Origin: Tardiphaga sp.
GTDB lineage: Bacteria > Pseudomonadota > Alphaproteobacteria > Rhizobiales > Xanthobacteraceae
Direction of reading: 5' to 3'
Length of the DNA stretch: 31,312 bases
Assembly (NCBI GenBank): GCA_014377915.1
Contig: JACMOT010000288.1
Span: 1 to 31,312 of the forward strand
Part shown: piece by piece, positions 25,837 to 31,312 of the stretch
Position numbering within the stretch: position 1 is the first letter of the stretch
Layout of the letters: every line of letters begins with the position of its first letter
Program-made: the position numbers and the translations under genes
Notes under the pieces: generated by a model
The model's input: the letters and a program-made list of their open reading frames with translations, nothing else
The model's database searches: none
Told to the model about the DNA's origin: nothing

Positions 25837-26172
25837 ATGCACGTCGAGCGAATTTTACGGGAATATGGCCAGTTTGTCCGGCCGCTCATTGAAGCCCCGC
25901 GCGACGGACGACGAATTCTCGCGCATTCGCGCCGCGGACACTTTGTGGCCTGTCATTGGGAAATCCTGCCGACGGCGCTGATCGGGCCGTGCTGGGTCGA
26001 GGAAAGACACCGTGCCGTCGGCTATCTCGACCGCTATTTCGACGGCTGGATCAATCCGGCCGATTTAAGGCTGCTCGACAGTGCCGCCATCAACCGTCTC
26101 CTGATCGCCTATATCGACGATGCCCGCGCTGCCGAAAATCTGGAAATCCTGAAGGTGCTGGAAGAGTGCTAA
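25837..26172 (+). CDS. Small hypothetical protein (111 residues)
   Basis: I do not recognise this protein. It begins MHVERILREYGQFVRPLIEA and contains the aromatic/charged stretch HRAVGYLDRYFDGWINPAD and a C-terminal helix (YIDDARAAENLEILKVLEEC). No signal peptide or membrane segment is present, so it should be cytosolic. The ATG at 25837 has GGAGAGAAG about 9 nt upstream, which supports real translation; a GTG 11 codons earlier is less likely. It ends 28 nt before the 3' end of the convergent tRNA-Thr gene. Codon use (G/C in third position) looks like its neighbours. Confidence 0.65.
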   Translation: MHVERILREYGQFVRPLIEAPRDGRRILAHSRRGHFVACHWEILPTALIGPCWVEERHRAVGYLDRYFDGWINPADLRLLDSAAINRLLIAYIDDARAAENLEILKVLEEC

Positions 26173-26200
26173 TCCTTGGCCATCCATGGCGAAGGCAAGC

Positions 26201-26275
26201 TGGTGCTGCCACACAGGGTCGAACTGTGGACCTCTCCATTACCAATGGAGTGCTCTACCACTGAGCTACGGCAGC
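26201..26275 (-). tRNA. tRNA-Thr (anticodon GGU)
   Basis: Reading the minus strand from 26275, a complete cloverleaf can be drawn. The acceptor GCTGCCG pairs with TGGCAGC; the D arm is GCTCAGTGGTAGAGC. The anticodon stem CTCCA/TGGAG has loop TTGGTAA, giving anticodon GGT (complement of 26241-26243). The T arm contains GTTCGAC. The discriminator base is A and CCA is encoded at 26201-26203. GGU reads threonine codons ACC and ACU. Confidence 0.96.
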
Positions 26276-26574
26276 ATGCTGGACCAGAATCAATCAACCT
26301 CAAAAGGCCGTCCAAGCGGGGCGATCCTTGCCACAAGGATTCGGGCCACGCAAGCGCGGCAGGCGCCGCGGGCCGATCATTGTCAATGAATCGGCAAATG
26401 TTTCGAAAAGGAGCCCCCTTTTGGCCTGCTCCGACGGGTTCCGCCGAGGTCCGCCGACGTTGATCGGGCGCCTTGAAGATATATTTCAGGTTCAGAACGG
26501 TAGTTTCTGCTAGGCCTACCTCAAAAGCGTAAATCCACTGCCATTTTGCCGACTTCCGATCCATCCGGCGTGCC
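26276..26574. other. Intergenic region between tRNA-Thr and small basic protein gene
   Basis: This 299-nt gap should contain the tRNA promoter on the minus strand and the promoter of the small gene on the plus strand. I see no gene, strong hairpin or clear promoter pair. Confidence 0.4.
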
Positions 26575-26772
26575 ATGACCGACCAGCCGACCAAACCGCC
26601 GCCGCACGAACTCGCCCGTCAGAACCGGCTGCGCAGCGCGCTGCGCGAAAATCTGAAGCGGCGAAAATCGCAATTGCGCGGCCGGGCGGATCAGCCGGAG
26701 GCGCGCTCGGACGCCGCAACCGAAGGTATCGCGGACGAATCCCGAGGACCGACCGATCCAGATCGCGAGTAA
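26575..26772 (+). CDS. Small basic hypothetical protein (65 residues)
   Basis: A 65-residue, highly charged protein (MTDQPTKPPPHELARQNRLR) with a basic helix around RSALRENLKRRKSQLRGR and an acidic, disordered-looking tail (ESRGPTDPDRE). Short proteins with an RLxxALRxNLxRRKxQxRxR core are common in Rhizobiales, often near murA, which is 2.4 kb downstream here; this is recollection, not a search. No signal or membrane segment. The ribosome-binding site is poor. Function unknown; the basic helix could contact nucleic acid, but nothing proves it. Confidence 0.6.
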   Translation: MTDQPTKPPPHELARQNRLRSALRENLKRRKSQLRGRADQPEARSDAATEGIADESRGPTDPDRE

Positions 26773-26805
26773 TCGCGTGACACCCTGAGCGTAACGTTGC
26801 GAAAA

Positions 26806-28506
26806 ATGCCTCCAGCGTCTGAAATATCGGCATCCGCCGGACCATCCGCCCGCCCGCCTTTGCCGCGTCACGACCAGACCTTCCCGACGCTGACGGCGAC
26901 GGAAATCGAACGGATGCGCCGATTCGGTGAAATCCGTCATTATCGCGATGGCGACCGGCTGTTTGAAACCGGCAAGCCAGGGCCAGGCATGTTCGTGGTG
27001 CTGTCCGGGCATGTCGCCATCACCCAGCGCGACGGGCTTGGCCATGTCACGCCGGTGGCCGACCAGGGGGCCGGGCAATTCCTCGCCGAGATCGGCCAAT
27101 TGTCCGGCCGCGTCGCGCTGGTCGATGGCCATGCCGAGGGCGAGGTGGAGGCGCTGGTGATTGCACCGGAGCGGCTGCGGGCGCTGCTGGTCGCGGAAGC
27201 CGACCTCGGCGAACGAATCATGCGGGCGCTGATCCTGCGGCGGGTCAATCTGATTCAGGGTGGCGTCGGCGGCCCGGTGCTGATTGGCCATTCCAGCGCG
27301 GCGGATGTGATCCGGCTGCGGGGTTTTCTCACCCGCAACGGCTACCCGCATCATCTGCTTGACCCCGCTGTCGACAAGGATGCCGCCGATCTGATCGCGC
27401 GCTATACGCCGTCACCGCAGGACCTGCCGCTGGTGGTGGTGCCCGACGGCTCGGTGCTGCGCAATCCCGGGGTTTCCGATCTGGCCCGCGCCATTGGCAT
27501 GATCGGCCTGCTCGAACAGGGCAAGGTCTACGACGTCGCCATCGTCGGCAGCGGCCCCGCCGGGCTGTCGACGGCGGTGTATGCCGCCTCCGAGGGGCTG
27601 TCGGTGGCGGTCTGCGATTCCCGCGCCTTTGGCGGCCAGGCCGGTGCCAGTGCGCGGATCGAGAACTATCTCGGCTTTCCCACCGGCATCTCCGGCCTGG
27701 CGCTGACGGCGCGGGCCTTCAACCAGGCGCAGAAATTCGGCGCAGACATGATGATCCCGGTGGAGGTGATGTCGCTGGACTGCGCCCGCGACGACGGTGC
27801 CTTTGCACTGACGCTGGATGGCGGCGATGTGCTGCGCGCCCGATCGATCGTGGTGGCGAGCGGGGCGCGCTATCGTCGCCCGGACATCGCGCATCTGGCG
27901 GAATTCGAGGGCCGCGGCGTCTGGTACTGGGCGTCGCCGATCGAGGCCCGGCTGTGCCAGGCGCGGGAGGTGATCCTGGTGGGCGGCGGCAATTCCGCGG
28001 GCCAGGCCGCGGTGTTCCTCGCCGCGCAGGCCAGCAAGGTTCACATGGTCATTCGCGGCGGCGGGCTGGGTGCCAGCATGTCGCGCTATCTGATCGAGCG
28101 CATCGAGGCGACGCCGAACATCGAACTGGTGTTCAATACCGAGGTGGTCGGGCTGGCCGGCGTCGGAGATTCCGGGCTGCAGCAGGTGCGCCTTCGCAGC
28201 CGGCTGTCCGGCGGCGAATCGACGATGGATATCCGCAACCTGTTCCTGTTCGTCGGCGCCGATCCCGCCACCGGATGGCTCGGCGAGTGCGGCGTGGCAC
28301 TCGACCGCGGCGGGTTCATCATCACCGGGGCGCCGTCCGACGGACGCCTGGTACCGGCGCTGGAGACCTCGGTACCCGGCGTATTCGCGGTCGGCGACGT
28401 CCGTTCCGGCTCGGTCAAACGGGTCGGCGGCGCGATTGGTGAGGGCGCGCAGGTGGTCGCAGCGCTGCACGGTTTTCTGGGCGACACCGCCCAGCCGACG
28501 CTCTAG
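26806..28506 (+). CDS. Cyclic-nucleotide-binding domain fused to thioredoxin-reductase-like flavoprotein lacking CxxC
   Basis: A 566-residue fusion. About residues 28-145 form a cNMP-binding barrel (EIRHYRDGDRLFETGKPGPG, then FLAEIGQLSGR). About 155-235 look like a cysteine-free thioredoxin-fold segment. From 243 to the end is a thioredoxin-reductase-type flavoprotein: FAD loop GSGPAG (248-253), GGQAG (276-280), NAD(P)H loop GGGNSAGQA (393-401) and second FAD motif VGDVR (529-533). Where thioredoxin reductase has its redox CxxC, this protein reads WYWASP (373-378), so it cannot shuttle electrons through that disulfide. The ATG at 26806 is a guess among weak starts (TTG at 26797). An EthD-type gene follows after 47 nt. 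Role unknown; perhaps a nucleotide-regulated NAD(P)H oxidoreductase. Confidence 0.88.
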   Translation: MPPASEISASAGPSARPPLPRHDQTFPTLTATEIERMRRFGEIRHYRDGDRLFETGKPGPGMFVVLSGHVAITQRDGLGHVTPVADQGAGQFLAEIGQLSGRVALVDGHAEGEVEALVIAPERLRALLVAEADLGERIMRALILRRVNLIQGGVGGPVLIGHSSAADVIRLRGFLTRNGYPHHLLDPAVDKDAADLIARYTPSPQDLPLVVVPDGSVLRNPGVSDLARAIGMIGLLEQGKVYDVAIVGSGPAGLSTAVYAASEGLSVAVCDSRAFGGQAGASARIENYLGFPTGISGLALTARAFNQAQKFGADMMIPVEVMSLDCARDDGAFALTLDGGDVLRARSIVVASGARYRRPDIAHLAEFEGRGVWYWASPIEARLCQAREVILVGGGNSAGQAAVFLAAQASKVHMVIRGGGLGASMSRYLIERIEATPNIELVFNTEVVGLAGVGDSGLQQVRLRSRLSGGESTMDIRNLFLFVGADPATGWLGECGVALDRGGFIITGAPSDGRLVPALETSVPGVFAVGDVRSGSVKRVGGAIGEGAQVVAALHGFLGDTAQPTL

Positions 28507-28553
28507 GATAACGTGTGTCGCAGATCAAAAGCAACCAAAAGGGAGGAAGTGCG

Positions 28554-28859
28554 ATGGCCCAACTCGTGGTTCTCTACAAGACGCCGACCGATGTCGCTGC
28601 TTTCGATGCCTATTACGCCAGCACCCACATTCCACTGGCGAAGAAAGTTCCCGGGGTGAGGAAGTACGAGATCAGTCAGGGCACGATAGCCAGCCCGGCA
28701 CCGACCGGCGTTCATCTGGTTGCGACGCTGACCTTCGATAGTCTCGCGGCGATTCAGGCGGGCCTGGGCAGCGCCGAAGGGCAGGCCGCCGCGGCGGATG
28801 TGGCGAACTTTGCCACAGGCGGTGCTGACATGCTGATGTTCGACAGCAAGGAAGTATAA
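28554..28859 (+). CDS. EthD family protein
   Basis: A 101-residue dimeric ferredoxin-like alpha/beta-barrel protein. The pattern YKTPTDVAAFDAYYASTHIPLAKKVPG is the EthD signature, with the conserved His of the THIPLA motif, and FDSLAAIQAGLGSAEGQAAAADVANF follows. EthD was first seen beside a cytochrome P450 for ether degradation, but most members have no proven reaction. The ATG at 28554 is fixed by a strong GGGAGGA just upstream. It lies 47 nt after the flavoprotein gene, so they are probably co-transcribed and may work together. Confidence 0.9.
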   Translation: MAQLVVLYKTPTDVAAFDAYYASTHIPLAKKVPGVRKYEISQGTIASPAPTGVHLVATLTFDSLAAIQAGLGSAEGQAAAADVANFATGGADMLMFDSKEV

Positions 28860-29072
28860 GCTCGTCGCGGACATCATGGAGTTCGATGGGGCCAAGTCCC
28901 GCGCGTCTGTTCCCGACGCTTGCGTCAGGCCAAGCGCGCTCGGCTGCGGGGAATTATCCTCGAAATCGCTTCGGGGGCCTCGCAAGCAGTCCATCTGATC
29001 CGGCTGCTTGTTTTAGCCCAATCGCTAGGCAGATTGTCGGTTCCCATCGAAAAGCCGCAAATTTCAAAGCTT

Positions 29073-29102
29073 TTGCGTTAAAGGGGCCATCCGCCCTATA
29101 GT
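29073..29102 (+). promoter_or_regulatory. Candidate murA promoter
   Basis: TTGCGT (29073-29078) and TATAGT (29097-29102) are separated by 18 nt. The -10 matches consensus at five of six positions, and the pair lies 28 nt before the murA ATG. The surrounding bases are AT-richer than average for the window. This is inferred from sequence alone. Confidence 0.45.
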
Positions 29103-29129
29103 TCGGGCACACAATCAGCGGGAATCGGT

Positions 29130-30419
29130 ATGGATCGCATTCGCATCGTCGGCGGCAGCCAGCTCAATGGCACCATTCCGATCTCCGGCGCGAAAAACGC
29201 CGCGCTGCCACTGATGATCGCCGGACTGCTGACCGATGAGACGCTGATCCTCGACAACGTGCCGCGGCTGGCTGACGTCGCGCAGCTGCAGCGGATTCTC
29301 GGCAATCACGGCGTCGACATCATGTCGGTCGGCAAGCGCCCGGGCGACCATGAATATCAGGGCCAGACCCTGCATATCTCAGCCAAGAACATCATCGACA
29401 CCACCGCGCCCTACGAGCTGGTCTCGAAGATGCGCGCCTCGTTCTGGGTGATCGCGCCGCTGTTGGCGCGGATGCACGAGGCCAAAGTGTCGCTGCCCGG
29501 CGGCTGCGCCATCGGCACCCGGCCGGTCGATCTGTTGATCATGGCGCTGGAAAAGCTCGGCGCCGAGCTGACCATCGACGGCGGCTATGTGATCGCCAAG
29601 GCCCCAGGTGGCCTCAAGGGCGCCACTATCGATTTTCCCAAGGTCACCGTGTCCGGCACCCATGTGGCGCTGATGGCGGCGACGCTGGCCAAGGGCATCA
29701 CCATCATCAATAATGCCGCCTGCGAGCCGGAAATCGTCGATGTCGCGGACTGCCTGAACAAGATGGGAGCCCGGGTGACGGGTGCCGGCACCCCGAAGAT
29801 CACCATCGAAGGCGTCGCCAGACTGCACGGTGCGCAGCATCCGGTGCTGCCGGACCGGATCGAGACCGGCACCTATGCGATGGCGGTGGCGATGACCGGC
29901 GGCGACGTCCAATTGTCCGGGGCGCGGCCCGAACTGCTGCAATCGGCGCTGGATGTGCTGACCCAGGCCGGCGCCACCATCACCGTGAATAATGACGGCA
30001 TCCGCGTCGCCCGCAACGGCGCCGGGATCAGCCCGGTGAATGTGTCGACGGCCCCGTTCCCGGGATTTCCGACCGACCTTCAGGCGCAATTGATGGCCTT
30101 GATGGCCTGCGCCAAGGGCACGTCGCACATCACCGAGACGATCTTCGAGAATCGCTTCATGCATGTCCAGGAACTGGCCCGGTTCGGCGCCCAGATCCAT
30201 CTCGATGGCGAAACCGCGACCATTGATGGCATCGCCAAATTGCGCGGCGCGCCGGTGATGGCCACGGATTTGCGTGCCTCAGTGTCGCTGGTGATCGCGG
30301 GCCTGGTCGCCGAAGGCGAGACCATGGTCAACCGTATCTATCACCTTGACCGCGGCTTCGAGCGGCTCGAGGAAAAGCTCTCCGCCTGCGGCGCCACCAT
30401 CGAGCGCATCAGCGGTTAG
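29130..30419 (+). CDS. murA: UDP-N-acetylglucosamine 1-carboxyvinyltransferase
   Basis: Catalyses the first committed step of peptidoglycan synthesis, transfer of enolpyruvate from PEP to UDP-GlcNAc, in the cytosol. The 429-residue protein starts [20 protein letters not shown], has the substrate-binding AKNAALP (K22, N23) and the catalytic loop cysteine C126 in [16 protein letters not shown]. Having Cys rather than Asp at that position predicts sensitivity to fosfomycin by the usual mechanism. Length is normal. It is followed after 35 nt by DUF2948 and then hisD, an order conserved in Rhizobiales. Confidence 0.97.
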   Translation: MDRIRIVGGSQLNGTIPISGAKNAALPLMIAGLLTDETLILDNVPRLADVAQLQRILGNHGVDIMSVGKRPGDHEYQGQTLHISAKNIIDTTAPYELVSKMRASFWVIAPLLARMHEAKVSLPGGCAIGTRPVDLLIMALEKLGAELTIDGGYVIAKAPGGLKGATIDFPKVTVSGTHVALMAATLAKGITIINNAACEPEIVDVADCLNKMGARVTGAGTPKITIEGVARLHGAQHPVLPDRIETGTYAMAVAMTGGDVQLSGARPELLQSALDVLTQAGATITVNNDGIRVARNGAGISPVNVSTAPFPGFPTDLQAQLMALMACAKGTSHITETIFENRFMHVQELARFGAQIHLDGETATIDGIAKLRGAPVMATDLRASVSLVIAGLVAEGETMVNRIYHLDRGFERLEEKLSACGATIERISG

Positions 30420-30454
30420 GGTTCGTCAGAGATTTTCGAAGGATCGGGGCAACC

Positions 30455-30901
30455 GTGACCGGGCTACGCAAGCTGATTGCTCTGGATGCCGATGATCTCG
30501 CGGTGATTTCCGCTCATGTTCAGGATGCTGCGGTACAGATCAGCGACATCATCTGGCGGCAGGGCGAAAAGCGGCTGGTGATCGGCATGAACCGGCTCGA
30601 CTGGGATCAGACCGTCTCCGGCGAGGTCGCCCCGCGCCGCCTGCTTGCCGCGCTGCGGTTTGACCGGGTGCTGGCCTGCAAGTCCCGCGATATCGATCTG
30701 CAGGGGCCTGAAACGGCCCTTGAGCTGCTCGGCATCGAGTTTCATCCCGGCGAGGCGCCCGGCGGCAGTGCCGTCCTGATGTTCGCGGATGGCGGCGCGC
30801 TGCGGCTCGACGTCGAGTGCCTCGAAGTCGAACTGGCGGATCTCGGTCCGGATGTTCTGGGCGGCAGCGATGTCGGTGAGGCCTCTGGTCTGGACGCATA
30901 G
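30455..30901 (+). CDS. DUF2948 family protein
   Basis: A 148-residue cytosolic protein with the DUF2948 hallmarks: LRKLIALDADDLAVISAHVQDAAVQ at the start, LVIGMNRLDWD, and a C-terminal LRLDVECLEVELADLGP. It starts with GTG at 30455, the codon that gives the family's usual N-terminus. Function is not known. The gene sits between murA and hisD in many Rhizobiales, a conserved placement that suggests shared transcription rather than a shared pathway. Confidence 0.9.
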   Translation: MTGLRKLIALDADDLAVISAHVQDAAVQISDIIWRQGEKRLVIGMNRLDWDQTVSGEVAPRRLLAALRFDRVLACKSRDIDLQGPETALELLGIEFHPGEAPGGSAVLMFADGGALRLDVECLEVELADLGPDVLGGSDVGEASGLDA

Positions 30902-31003
30902 GACGGGTCCCGGACATGGCCAGCCCCCGGGGTTGACGGCCCCGGACTGTCGCGCCATTGGACAGGGGGGGCTTGGCCGGCAAGACCCTGTCAGGACACA
31001 TCC

Positions 31004-31312
31004 ATGCCCATTCGCCTCAATTCCAGCAGTGCCGATTTCGCGGTACGATTCCGCGCCTTCCTTACCATGAAGCGCGAGGTCGCGGCCGATATCGAAACCG
31101 CCACCCGGGCCATTGTCGATGACGTGGCGCTGCGCGGCGACGCGGCTTTGCTGGAGGCCACCGAAAAATTTGACCGGCTCAAGCTCGATGCGTCCGGCCT
31201 GCGCATTACCCCGGCCGAGGTCGAGGCGGCGGTGGCGGCCTGTGGCCGCGAGACCATCGGCGCGCTGAAATTCGCCAGCGACCGCATCGCGCTGTTTCAC
31301 CGCCGCCAACTG
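31004..31312 (+). CDS. hisD: Histidinol dehydrogenase, N-terminal part (partial)
   Basis: The frame starts at ATG 31004 (MPIRLNSSSADFAVRFRAFL) and remains open to the window end, giving 103 residues of an expected about 430. HisD oxidises histidinol to histidine in two NAD+-dependent steps at the end of histidine synthesis. The visible part matches the N-terminal domain: IVDDVALRGDAALLEATEKFD, and the LRITPAEVEAAV helix. The zinc and catalytic residues lie beyond the window. About 100 nt separate it from DUF2948, containing a 6-bp CCGGGG/CCCCGG hairpin (30927-30945) without a T-run. Confidence 0.92.
   Translation, partial: MPIRLNSSSADFAVRFRAFLTMKREVAADIETATRAIVDDVALRGDAALLEATEKFDRLKLDASGLRITPAEVEAAVAACGRETIGALKFASDRIALFHRRQL

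Noticed and set aside
26169..26594. 141-codon minus-strand frame over the tRNA-Thr gene
   Set aside because: It runs straight through a complete tRNA and has no ribosome-binding site or family likeness.

Overview
The window is a GC-rich stretch of alphaproteobacterial chromosome. It most resembles Nitrobacteraceae/Bradyrhizobiaceae (Bradyrhizobium, Rhodopseudomonas or Tardiphaga-like). Supporting features are a separate F0 ATP synthase operon with paired b and b' subunits, a C4-pathway hemA, an Omp25/RopB-type surface barrel, the murA-DUF2948-hisD order, and intergenic palindromes of the kind common in that family. Both ends cut through genes: cytochrome oxidase subunit III at the left and hisD at the right.

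Layout. 1-1.7 kb: end of the cytochrome c oxidase assembly cluster (ctaE, DUF983, SURF1). 1.8-6.0 kb: thrC, an M16 zinc peptidase, a GNAT acetyltransferase and a lipoprotein. 6.0-8.8 kb: the F0 operon on the minus strand (atpI-atpB-atpE-atpF2-atpF), with a recognisable promoter and a strong terminator. 9.0-10.8 kb: a DsbA-fold isomerase, a small secreted protein and a YjbQ protein. 10.8-13.6 kb: an MHS-type transporter with a large inserted loop, divergent from a LuxR-type response regulator (CrbR-like). 13.6-17.0 kb: a catabolic-looking cassette (LysR regulator, ACS-family MFS transporter, SMP-30 lactonase). 17.1-20.6 kb: a very large CrbS-like protein (SSF transporter, STAC, PAS, histidine kinase and receiver). 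20.8-24.5 kb: hemA, a metallo-beta-lactamase-fold hydrolase and bioB. 24.6-26.3 kb: an outer-membrane barrel protein, an orphan small gene and a tRNA-Thr(GGU). 26.5-31.3 kb: a short basic protein, a cyclic-nucleotide-binding/thioredoxin-reductase-like flavoprotein without the redox CxxC, an EthD-like protein, murA, DUF2948 and the start of hisD.

Most of the window is housekeeping: respiration, ATP synthesis, and threonine, heme, biotin, peptidoglycan and histidine synthesis. The more interesting parts are: (i) the CrbR-like and CrbS-like genes, which look like partners but are separated by the LysR-MFS-lactonase cassette, whose two edges share short repeated blocks; (ii) a perfect FNR/FixK box upstream of hemA; (iii) the transporter with a roughly 115-residue extracytoplasmic insertion facing crbR; and (iv) the CNB/flavoprotein fusion that has lost its disulfide-reductase cysteines. 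I saw no CRISPR array, insertion sequence or phage genes. All assignments come from reading motifs and family resemblance; no database search was run.
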